Notes under the pieces: generated by a model
Told to the model about the DNA's origin: nothing
The model's database searches: none
What the model saw: the letters and a program-made list of their open reading frames with translations, nothing else
Source of the DNA: Deltaproteobacteria bacterium
GTDB taxonomy: Bacteria > Desulfobacterota > Desulfarculia > Desulfarculales > Desulfarculaceae
Assembly: GCA_020444205.1 (NCBI GenBank)
Contig: JAHLLJ010000006.1
Coordinates: 1 to 64,000 of the forward strand
Length of the DNA stretch: 64,000 bases
Direction of reading: 5' to 3'
Part shown: positions 56,337 to 64,000 of the stretch, one piece after another
Numbering within the stretch: position 1 is the first letter of the stretch
How the letters are laid out: each line of letters opens with the position of its first letter
Translations under genes and position numbers: made by a program

Positions 56337-56443
56337 CCGCTCACTTCCACTTTTCAGAATCCGACATCTGGAACATGCCCGTCCGCCGCCTCCGGTTTTG
56401 GTTGAAGGGAGCGGAATGGGTCAACAAGCAGATGGGGGACTAG
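56285..56443 (+). CDS. Predicted -1 frameshift extension of the tail assembly chaperone
   Basis: In-frame slippery heptamer T_TTT_TTC at 56285-56291; -1 frame open to TAG at 56443 (...SIAAHFHFSESDIWNMPVRRLRFWLKGAEWVNKQMGD). Confidence 0.7.
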   Translation, partial: FFRLCPPGPWRDQVWSIAAHFHFSESDIWNMPVRRLRFWLKGAEWVNKQMGD

Positions 56444-58354
56444 TTGGCCACCACCGCCGCCATAATAATCAAGGCCATCGACAAGGCCACCGGCCCCATG
56501 CGCTACATTCAGCAGCGCTACCGGGCCATGGACCGCGAGCAGCGGCGCATTGTCACCAGCTCGGTGCGCGGCATGGGCACGGCGGGAAAGGTCCTGGCCA
56601 CCTTGAGCGCCGGCGTGGCAGCGGTGTCCCTGGGCTACCGCGCTCAAACCGAGACCGCCCTGGGTGGCCTGGCCTCCGTGGGCATCAAGAAACTAAAGGC
56701 CTTGGAAAACGCGGGGCGCAGTTTCAGCAACCAGTGGGCCGTAGCCAGCAAGGCCGAGTTTCTAACTGCGGCCTACGACATCAAGAGCGGCATCAGCAGC
56801 CTTAGCGACGAGGGTGTGGCCGACGTCACCCGCCTGGCGGGCATCACCGCCCAGGCCACCAAGGCCACCGTGGGCCAGATGACCAGCCTTTTCGCCACCG
56901 CCTACGGCATGTACAAGAGCCAGTTCAAGGAGCTGAGCGACAGCGAGTTCGCCCAGCGCTTTGCCTCCGGCCTGGCCGCCACGGTGGAGGGTTTCAAGAC
57001 CAACGGCCCGGCCATCCAGCAGGCCATCGAATCAACGCGCGGCGCCCTGTCCGCCGCCAACGTGCCCCTTGCCGAGCAGCTCGTGCTGCTGGGCTCGTTG
57101 CAGGCGACCATGAAGGGCTCCGAGGCGGGCACCGCGGCCAAGTCTTTCGCGCTCAACGTGGGCCGGGCGGGCAAGGCCCTGGGCCTGCCCTTCCTTAATG
57201 CCCAGAAGCAGATGCGCAGCCTGCCGGAGGTCCTGGAGCTGCTGCGCAAAAAATACGGCGACACCTTGGACGCCATCGAAAAGCAACAAATCAAGGAGGC
57301 CTTCGGCTCCGATGAGGCCTTGGCGGTCATCGATGCCCTCTGGGGCAAGGAGAAAGACTTCCGCAAGGAGCTGGCCCGCACCAACCAGGAGATGGCCAAG
57401 GGCACCCGTCATGTGCAAATGGCCAAGCTCCAAAACGTCGGATTAGCCGAAGGGTGGAAGCTTTTAACCCACTGGGCGGGCAACATTGGCGACGCTATCG
57501 GCCGGGTGCTTTCGCCCGCCTTCAAGTCCCTGCAAGAGCCCCTGGGCAAGATCGCCAGGGCCGTACAGGGATGGATTGAGAAAAACCCGGGGTGGACCAA
57601 GGCCATACTCGGTGTGGCCGTGGGCCTGGGGATTTTAGTTGCCGCCCTTAGCGCCGGGGCCATCGCCATGATGGCCTTCAACGCCGCCGTGTGGGCCAAC
57701 CCCATTACCTGGCTGGTCGCGGGTGTTATCGCAGGCGTGGCCTTGCTCATCGCCGGTATCACCGCCGTGGTTGTCTACTGGGACGAGATCAAAGCCTGGT
57801 GGAAACGCTACTGGGCCGAGTGGGGCGACGTCATGATTCTGGCCCTGGGCACGGTGGCGGCCATCTTCTTCGGACCCGTGGGCGCCGCGGCCGCGGCCGT
57901 GGGCCTGATCATCAACCACTGGGACGAGCTTAAAAAGTTCTTTACTGAGCTATGGGCTTGGATCTCCGACACCTGGAGCTCCATCGACCTGGCCGAAGCG
58001 GGCCGGGCCCTGATGCTCTCCCTTTGGGACGGCCTTAAAAGCATCTGGGCGAGCATACAGGGCTGGTTCACCGGACAAATCGACGCCCTGTTCTCCTGGC
58101 TGCCCGACTGGGTCAAGGAGCGCTTGGGCATCGGCGGCGCCGGAGCCTCCCCCCCAGGCAGCGGCCCTGGCGGCCCTGCCACCGTGGCACCCGCTCCTGC
58201 ACCGGCCCCGGCCGGCGGCCGCAGCGAAGTTGACGGCATCATCCGGGTGGAGCTGGCCGGAGCCCCACCGGGCACCCGTATTACTCACGTTTCCCAAAAG
58301 GGCGACGCCGGAATCGACATCTACGGCGGCCTGACCATGGACGGCATGGAATAA
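56444..58354 (+). CDS. Tail tape measure protein
   Basis: 636 aa; AIDKATGPMRYIQQRYRAMDREQRRI...; central hydrophobic segments; TTG start. Confidence 0.9.
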   Translation: MATTAAIIIKAIDKATGPMRYIQQRYRAMDREQRRIVTSSVRGMGTAGKVLATLSAGVAAVSLGYRAQTETALGGLASVGIKKLKALENAGRSFSNQWAVASKAEFLTAAYDIKSGISSLSDEGVADVTRLAGITAQATKATVGQMTSLFATAYGMYKSQFKELSDSEFAQRFASGLAATVEGFKTNGPAIQQAIESTRGALSAANVPLAEQLVLLGSLQATMKGSEAGTAAKSFALNVGRAGKALGLPFLNAQKQMRSLPEVLELLRKKYGDTLDAIEKQQIKEAFGSDEALAVIDALWGKEKDFRKELARTNQEMAKGTRHVQMAKLQNVGLAEGWKLLTHWAGNIGDAIGRVLSPAFKSLQEPLGKIARAVQGWIEKNPGWTKAILGVAVGLGILVAALSAGAIAMMAFNAAVWANPITWLVAGVIAGVALLIAGITAVVVYWDEIKAWWKRYWAEWGDVMILALGTVAAIFFGPVGAAAAAVGLIINHWDELKKFFTELWAWISDTWSSIDLAEAGRALMLSLWDGLKSIWASIQGWFTGQIDALFSWLPDWVKERLGIGGAGASPPGSGPGGPATVAPAPAPAPAGGRSEVDGIIRVELAGAPPGTRITHVSQKGDAGIDIYGGLTMDGME

Positions 58355-58356
58355 TA

Positions 58357-59619
58357 ATGTCCTGGCGAGACAAAATTCAGCCCGCCTCCTTTCGGGGGGC
58401 GGGCTTTCACGTGCGCCGCCACCGCACCCGTGGCGGGCGCCGCCAGGTGGTGCACGAGTACCCCCTGCGCGATTTGCCCTACGCGGAAGACCTGGGCCGC
58501 AAGGCCCGCCGCGTCACCTTCGAGGCCTTTCTCATCGGCCCGGACTACATGGCCGACCGCGACGCCCTGATAGCCGCCTGCGAGGAAAAGGGCCCGGCCA
58601 CCCTGGTACACCCTTACCTGGGCTCCATGCAGGTCACCAACGATGGTTACAACCTGGAGGAAAACGTCGAGGAGGGCGGCTACGCCCGCCTTAGCCTTAG
58701 CTTCCTGGAGGCCGGCGAGGCCCGCTACCCCTCTCAAGCCACCAGCTACACCGACCAAGCGGGCCAGGCCGCGGGCAACTTGCAGAGCTCCTCCGCCAGC
58801 GTGTTGTCCCAAATCTACAGCGCGGTGGGCCCGGCCTGGCTGACCGCTGCAGCCGCGGGCAACGTGCAAACCGCTCTAGCCCTAGCCCGCGCGGTGGTCA
58901 CCGCCATCCCCAGCCCCTTCGACCAAGAGGCAGTCGCGGAGTTCCTGGACACCCTGGACGCGGCAGCCGACGCCGCCGACGTGGCCGCCAATGCCGACGG
59001 TGCCACCCTGGCCGAGTTAATCACCCAGGCAATTACCGGCCTGGGTGATCTGGCCACCGACGGCCAGGAAACATCAGCGGTGGATGCGGCCCTGGAGGTC
59101 AGCAAGTTCGGGGCCTCGGCCGACGACCCAGAGGCCAGCATCTACGGCGGCACCCTGGAAGAGGTGGCCGCCACCACCGCCACCCGCGCCGCCCAGGCCA
59201 CCAACCGAGACGCCATCGCGGCCCTGGTGCGCGAGCTGGCAGTCAGCGAAGGGGTAAAGGCGGGCCTGGCGGGCGACTACGCCAGCTATCAGGAGGCGGC
59301 CACGGTGCGCGACAGCCTGTTGGAGCGCATCGACGACTTGATGCTGGACGCAGGCGCGGACCCCAACCCGGAGAGCGACATCCGCTACGAGGCCTTGCGC
59401 AGCCTCTACGCCCGCACCCGCAGCGCCTTTGTTGAGCTGGGTGCGGACCTGGCCCGCGAGGTGCCCCTGACCACGGGTAACGGCTTCACCCCGTCCCTGG
59501 TGATGGCCTACGACCGCTACGGCGACCTGGCCCGGGCCGACGAGATCGTGGCGCGCAACAACTTGCGCCACCCCGGGGCCTTGCCGCCGGGCGCCACCGT
59601 GCAGGTGCTCAATGCCTGA
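58357..59619 (+). CDS. Mu gpN-like DNA circularisation / tail protein
   Basis: SWRDKIQPASFRGAGFHVRRHRTRGGRRQVVHEYPLRDLPYAEDLGRKARRVTFEAFLIG. Confidence 0.93.
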   Translation: MSWRDKIQPASFRGAGFHVRRHRTRGGRRQVVHEYPLRDLPYAEDLGRKARRVTFEAFLIGPDYMADRDALIAACEEKGPATLVHPYLGSMQVTNDGYNLEENVEEGGYARLSLSFLEAGEARYPSQATSYTDQAGQAAGNLQSSSASVLSQIYSAVGPAWLTAAAAGNVQTALALARAVVTAIPSPFDQEAVAEFLDTLDAAADAADVAANADGATLAELITQAITGLGDLATDGQETSAVDAALEVSKFGASADDPEASIYGGTLEEVAATTATRAAQATNRDAIAALVRELAVSEGVKAGLAGDYASYQEAATVRDSLLERIDDLMLDAGADPNPESDIRYEALRSLYARTRSAFVELGADLAREVPLTTGNGFTPSLVMAYDRYGDLARADEIVARNNLRHPGALPPGATVQVLNA

Positions 59620-60691
59620 TAGTGTGCGGCTGGCCATTGGCGGGGCCGATTACGATGGTTGGAAAAGCCTGAGCATCAGCCTGTCGCTTTCCCAGTTCGC
59701 GGGCGGCTTCGAGCTAACCACCACGGACCGTTACCCCGGCCACCCTGAAAAGTACAACTTCCGAATGGGCCAAGCCTGCACCGTCTCGGTGCGGGGCCAG
59801 ACGGTCATCACCGGCTACCTGGAGGACATCAAACCCTCCTACGACAAAGGCAGCCACGGCATCACCCTGAGTGGCCGCGATGCAACCTGCGACCTGGTGG
59901 ACTGCTCCCATGTGGGCCCGCCCTCCCAGTGGGCCAGGCAGAGCCTTTTGCAAATCTGCCGTGAGGTGTGCAGCCCCTTCGGCATCGCGGTCAAGGCCGA
60001 AACCGCCCTGGGCGAAGTGTTCGAGAGCGTGCGCACCAACGAGGGCGACACGGTCAGCGCCTTTATCGTGCGCCTGTGCCGTCAACGCGGCGTCCTGCCC
60101 CTTACCTATGGCGACGGTGCTTTGGTGCTCTCCAAGGCCGGAGCGCGCGGCAGGGGGGGCTCCCTGGTCTTGGGCGACAACCTAAAGCGCGGAAGCGCGG
60201 CCCAAAGCAACCGGGAGCGATTTTCTCGATACATAGTGAAGGCCCAGGGCCAGCGCGCCGCCTTGCCCGCCGATCCCCTAACCGAGGCCGAGGCCCAGCT
60301 ATTTAGGCAAACCTACACCTCGCCGGTGGCCGAATCCTTGGACACGGTCATAAGCCGCTACCGCCCCCTGGTGGTGCTGGCCGAGACCAAGGGCACTCAA
60401 GCCGATTGTCAGGCCCGGGCCAATTGGGAGGCGGGCGTCCGGGCGGGGCGGAGCCGTAGCGCAACCTATACCGTGCAGGGATGGGGGCCGGACAACGGCG
60501 GCCTGTGGCAAGTCAACACCACCGTGCCGGTCACCGACGCCCTGCTGGGGGCTTCCGGCGAATGGCTGGTGGAGGGCCTCGTTTTCAGCATGGACCCGCA
60601 AGACGGCACCCTTACAGAGCTCCAACTCGTGCCCCCGGATGCCTACTTGCCCCAGCCCAATGTGGCCGCGGCCATCGGAGGCTTTGATTAG
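59612..60691 (+). CDS. Baseplate hub protein (Mu gpP/gp44-like)
   Basis: YDGWKSLSISLSLSQFAGGFELTTTDRYPG...TGYLEDIKPSYDKGSHGITLSGRDATCDLVDCS. Confidence 0.93.
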   Translation: MPDSVRLAIGGADYDGWKSLSISLSLSQFAGGFELTTTDRYPGHPEKYNFRMGQACTVSVRGQTVITGYLEDIKPSYDKGSHGITLSGRDATCDLVDCSHVGPPSQWARQSLLQICREVCSPFGIAVKAETALGEVFESVRTNEGDTVSAFIVRLCRQRGVLPLTYGDGALVLSKAGARGRGGSLVLGDNLKRGSAAQSNRERFSRYIVKAQGQRAALPADPLTEAEAQLFRQTYTSPVAESLDTVISRYRPLVVLAETKGTQADCQARANWEAGVRAGRSRSATYTVQGWGPDNGGLWQVNTTVPVTDALLGASGEWLVEGLVFSMDPQDGTLTELQLVPPDAYLPQPNVAAAIGGFD

Positions 60692-61344
60692 TGGAACTAG
60701 GCGCCCTCAAGCGCGTTTTGGCCCCCTTGCGCCAACGCATCATGTTGCTCATCGGCCGGGCCCTGCTCAGCACCATTACAGAGTCCGAGGGTAAGCGCAC
60801 CGCCCAGGCCACCTTGCTGGCCGGCGAGGTGGCCGAGGGCCTGGAGATGTTCGAGCACTTCGGGTTCACCAGCCGCCCCCTGGCCGACAGCGAGGCGGTG
60901 GTGATCTTCCAAGGCGGCGACCGCAGCATGGGTTTTGTAGTGGCCACGGATGATCCCCGCTACCGCCCCCTGAACCTACAGCCCGGCGAGGTGGCCCTCT
61001 ACAACGTGGCCGACGTGCTGGCCGAAGAAGAGATCATCCCGGAGGTGCCCGGCGCCCCCGAGGGCTGGCCCACCATGCCCGCCACCGAGGAAGACCCGGC
61101 CCCTCCCCTGTGCCGCATCCAGCTTTTGCCGGACCGCACCGTGCGCGTCATCGGCGGCAAGCTCCAGCTCTACGGCCTGGAAGGAATCAGCCTGGCGTCG
61201 CCGGTGATCCTTTGGGGCGCACCGGGTGAGCAGGTGGAGCTTCCCCCAACCGGCGAGGGCCGGGTGGCCCGTGTGGGCGACTGCGTGGAGACCGTTATAG
61301 AGGGCGTCACCCATATCGGCCACATCGTGGAGAGCTGCGACTAA
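60691..61344 (+). CDS. Baseplate assembly protein V / Mu gp45-like spike
   Basis: GEVAEGLEMFEHFGFTSRPLADSEAVVIFQGGDRSMGFVVATDDPRYRPLNLQPGEVALYN. Confidence 0.92.
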   Translation: MELGALKRVLAPLRQRIMLLIGRALLSTITESEGKRTAQATLLAGEVAEGLEMFEHFGFTSRPLADSEAVVIFQGGDRSMGFVVATDDPRYRPLNLQPGEVALYNVADVLAEEEIIPEVPGAPEGWPTMPATEEDPAPPLCRIQLLPDRTVRVIGGKLQLYGLEGISLASPVILWGAPGEQVELPPTGEGRVARVGDCVETVIEGVTHIGHIVESCD

Positions 61345-61787
61345 TGAGCGACATCGCGACCATTTACGACGACGTGGAGCTGGGCGGCGACATGATGGTG
61401 TCCGGAGGCGCCCTGGTGGAAGAAGTCGGCCTACAGACCGCCGTGCTCATCAGCCTGTTCACCGACCGCCGGGCCCTGGACGACGACGTGCTCCCAGCGG
61501 GCACCACCGGCAAGCGTGGCTGGTGGGGCGACCTTACCCTGCCCACCGAGGGCGACCAATATGGCTCGCGCCTGTGGCAACTCAGCCGCGAAAAGCAAAC
61601 CGCCGCCGTGCTCCGGCGCGCGGAAGAATACGCCTCCGAGGCCCTGGCCTGGCTGGTAACCGACGGGGTAGCCAGCCAGGTAACGGTCACCGCCGAAGTG
61701 GTGCGCCGGGGGGTGCTGGGCCTGGGGGTGGAGATCACCCTGGTGCGCGGCAACGTGTTTGTAGAGGACTACCTGCTCACCCTGTGA
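61344..61787 (+). CDS. Mu gp46-like baseplate wedge protein
   Basis: LQTAVLISLFTDRRALDDDVLPAGTTGKRGWWGD...GSRLWQLSREKQTAAVLRRAEEYASEALAWLV. Confidence 0.92.
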   Translation: MSDIATIYDDVELGGDMMVSGGALVEEVGLQTAVLISLFTDRRALDDDVLPAGTTGKRGWWGDLTLPTEGDQYGSRLWQLSREKQTAAVLRRAEEYASEALAWLVTDGVASQVTVTAEVVRRGVLGLGVEITLVRGNVFVEDYLLTL

Positions 61788-61794
61788 GGAATGC

Positions 61795-62850
61795 ATGCCC
61801 TTTGAGCGCCCCAGCCTAACCGAGCTTATCGCCCAGGCCGACGCCGATATCGCCAGCCGTTTGCCCGGCGCGGACACCACCCTCAGGCGCAGCAACCTGG
61901 CCGTGTTGGCACGGGTGAGCGCCGGCGCGGTGCATGGACTCTACGGCTATTTGGGCTGGCTTGCCAAGCAACTCATGCCCGACACGGCCGAGGCCGATTA
62001 CTTGGCGCGCTGGGCCGGCATCTGGGGTGTGCAGCGCAAGGCAGCCACCGCGGCAACCGGGGCGGTCACCGTCTCGGGCACTGTGGGTTCGGTGGTGCCC
62101 GCCGGTTCGGTGATGCAGCGCTCCGACCTGGTCCGCTTCGCGGTGGTCGAGGAGGTGACCCTGGCGGCCGCCACCACCACGGTGGAGGTGCGGGCCGAGG
62201 AAACCGGCACGGACGGCAACACCGCGGCTGCCGCGCCCATGTCTTTCGTCTCACCCATAACCGGGGTCAACACCGTGGCCTCGGTTGGTGAGGACGGCCT
62301 GAGCGGCGGGACGGACGCGGAGAACGACGCGGCGCTCTTGGCCCGCCTGCTCTTGCACATCCAGGAGCCGCCCCACGGCGGTTCAGAGGCGGACTACGAG
62401 GCCTGGTCCCTGGAGATCTCCGGGGTAACCCGCGCCTGGGCCTACGCCAATTATCTGGGCCTGGGCACGGTGGGCGTCTGCTTTGTGATGGACGACAAAC
62501 CCGGCGGGATCATCCCCGACGCCGGGGAGGTGGAGGCGGTGCAGGCCTACATCGACGAGCTGCGCCCGGTCACCGCCCAGGTGACCGTGTTCGCACCCAC
62601 GCCGGTGGAGCTTGATTTTGAGATCTCCTTGACCCCGGACACCACCACGGTGCGCGCGGCGGTGGCGGCCGAGCTGGCCGACCTGATCGCCCGCGAGGCG
62701 GTGCCCGGCGGCACCCTGCTTATTAGCCACATTCGCGAGGCGGTGAGCATCGCGGCCGGTGAAACCGATCACGTCATCACCAGCCCGGCCGCCGACGTCA
62801 CGGTACTCTCCGGCGAGATAACCACCCTGGGCGACATCACCTGGAGCTAG
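61795..62850 (+). CDS. Mu gp47 / baseplate J-like protein
   Basis: MPFERPSLTELIAQADADIASRLPGADTTLRRSNLAVLARVSAGAVHGLYGYLGWLAKQLMPDTAEADYLARWAGIWGV. Confidence 0.95.
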   Translation: MPFERPSLTELIAQADADIASRLPGADTTLRRSNLAVLARVSAGAVHGLYGYLGWLAKQLMPDTAEADYLARWAGIWGVQRKAATAATGAVTVSGTVGSVVPAGSVMQRSDLVRFAVVEEVTLAAATTTVEVRAEETGTDGNTAAAAPMSFVSPITGVNTVASVGEDGLSGGTDAENDAALLARLLLHIQEPPHGGSEADYEAWSLEISGVTRAWAYANYLGLGTVGVCFVMDDKPGGIIPDAGEVEAVQAYIDELRPVTAQVTVFAPTPVELDFEISLTPDTTTVRAAVAAELADLIAREAVPGGTLLISHIREAVSIAAGETDHVITSPAADVTVLSGEITTLGDITWS

Positions 62851-62854
62851 GCCA

Positions 62855-63730
62855 ATGCCGCAACTGGACGTAGAGGGTTACACCCGGCTTTTGCAAGGGC
62901 TCTTGCCCACCGGCTCGGTTTGGCCCCGCGACCCGGAGGCCACATTGACCAAGCTGCTGGCCGCCTGGGCGGCCGAGCTGGCCAGGGTGGACGAGCGCGG
63001 CGACGACCTGGTGGACGAGGCCGACCCGCGCACCGCCTTTGAAATGCTCACCGACTGGGAGCGGGTTTGTGGCCTGCCCGGCACCTGCCACGACACGGCC
63101 GAGGGCCTGGCCCAGCGCCGGGCGGCGGTGACAAACCAACTCACTTTTCGCGGCGGCCAATCGCGGGCCTTTTTCATCTCCCTGGCAGCCGCCCTGGGCT
63201 ATCAGATAGGCATCGAGGAGTTTAAGCCCCTGCGCGCCGGAGACCTAGCCGGTTCCCCCGCCTACGGGGCGGACTGGGCTTTCGCCTGGCGGGTGCGCGG
63301 CCCGGAGGCCTCCACCGTCAGCGTGCTGCGCGCGGGCGGCGGCGCGGGCGAGCGCCTGCGCGACTGGGGCAACGACCTGCTGGAGTGCGAAATATCCCGG
63401 CGCTGCCCGGCCCACACTAACGTGCTGTTCGCCTACGTGGGTGTGCAATCGCTCACCTACCCCGGCGCCGCCACCTGGCCGGTGATCATCCCCAAGGGGC
63501 CTTTCAACCTACACGTCATGTGCGGCGATGCCGCCTCCTGGCTGGTGCAGGTGTCCTACGACAACGGCAAGACCTGGACCGTGCTGCCCCCTGAAAAGCG
63601 CTGGGGCCCGCTCAAGGAGACGCCCAGCGAGGGCGACTCCATGGGCGTGCTTTATCAAGTCGTGGCCCTGAGCCTCGAGGCAGAGGCCATCAACGTGGAA
63701 ATCGGGCCCGGTCAGCCGGCCACCCTTTAA
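62855..63730 (+). CDS. Mu gp48-like tail protein (DUF2313-type)
   Basis: YTRLLQGLLPTGSVWPRDPEATLTKLLAAWAAELARVDERGDDLVDEADPRTAFEMLTDWERVCGLPGTC. Confidence 0.9.
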   Translation: MPQLDVEGYTRLLQGLLPTGSVWPRDPEATLTKLLAAWAAELARVDERGDDLVDEADPRTAFEMLTDWERVCGLPGTCHDTAEGLAQRRAAVTNQLTFRGGQSRAFFISLAAALGYQIGIEEFKPLRAGDLAGSPAYGADWAFAWRVRGPEASTVSVLRAGGGAGERLRDWGNDLLECEISRRCPAHTNVLFAYVGVQSLTYPGAATWPVIIPKGPFNLHVMCGDAASWLVQVSYDNGKTWTVLPPEKRWGPLKETPSEGDSMGVLYQVVALSLEAEAINVEIGPGQPATL

Positions 63731-63743
63731 ACCGAGGGGCACT

Positions 63744-64000
63744 ATGTTTCGGATTGACTCCGACGGTAACCAAGACAACCTGTTCACCGACGGCGACCCC
63801 CTGACCGGCGCAAAGGCCACGGTGGTATCCGCTGCCTGGCTTAACGCCATCCAGGAAGAAGCCGCCAACGTCATCGAGGGCGCGGGCATCACCCTGGATA
63901 AGGCCGACAACACCCAGCTCCTAGCCGCGATCCTGACCATGGCCGGCGGCGGGCCGATGCGCATCTCCATACCCGGAGAGGGGTTGGTGGCCGCAAGCCT
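63744..64000 (+). CDS. Tail fibre/collar protein (partial, N-terminus)
   Basis: MFRIDSDGNQDNLFTDGDPLTGAKATVVSAAWLNAIQEEAANVIEGAGITLDKADNTQLLAAI. Confidence 0.8.
   Translation, partial: MFRIDSDGNQDNLFTDGDPLTGAKATVVSAAWLNAIQEEAANVIEGAGITLDKADNTQLLAAILTMAGGGPMRISIPGEGLVAAS

Larger units (their letters stand above)
19823..64000. mobile_element. Integrated element (prophage with cargo region), left end at the tRNA-Arg fragment, right end outside the window
   Basis: tRNA 3' fragment, adjacent integrase/excisionase and a prophage with no second integrase visible in the window. Confidence 0.6.

Noticed and set aside
1-64000. CRISPR array
   Set aside because: No regularly spaced identical repeats with unique spacers were seen; the GGGGGTATC and GTTGACA clusters have irregular spacing and lie in an ori-like or terminase-upstream context.

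Overview
GC-rich bacterial window, probably Desulfobacterota-like by gene content (inference). About 1-19.8 kb looks like host chromosome: DsrE-like and ArsR genes, a PAS/sigma-54 activator, a 7TM class III cyclase, an NSS transporter with a tiny MetS-like subunit, a TonB receptor/DUF4198-like locus behind a structured leader, a cluster of small secreted proteins next to a PAS-LuxR regulator, and a Cys-type sulfatase. At 19.82 kb there is a 45-nt 3' fragment of tRNA-Arg(ACG) next to a tyrosine integrase and an excisionase-like gene. The polarity of the fragment means the integrated element extends rightwards, beyond the window. Inside it, 21.9-36 kb is a cargo region with almost all genes on the minus strand (BON-MscS, desaturase, DUF488, hemerythrin, carbonic anhydrase, Cas2/SinR-like, BRCT, an AT-rich MBL-fold operon). 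A family of structured dispersed repeats sits between these genes. From 36.4 kb a prophage follows: CI-like repressor and operators, CII-like gene, phage DnaN clamp, initiator and DnaC-like loader with an iteron array, lambda-type packaging/head genes and a Mu-type contractile tail with a -1 frameshift chaperone. The strongest leads for something undescribed are the repeat/cassette organisation of 22-33 kb, the three-gene MBL operon beside the repressor, the intragenic iteron array with a frame conflict, and the GTTGACA cluster before the terminase. No tools or database searches were used; family names are recognised by eye from the translations.
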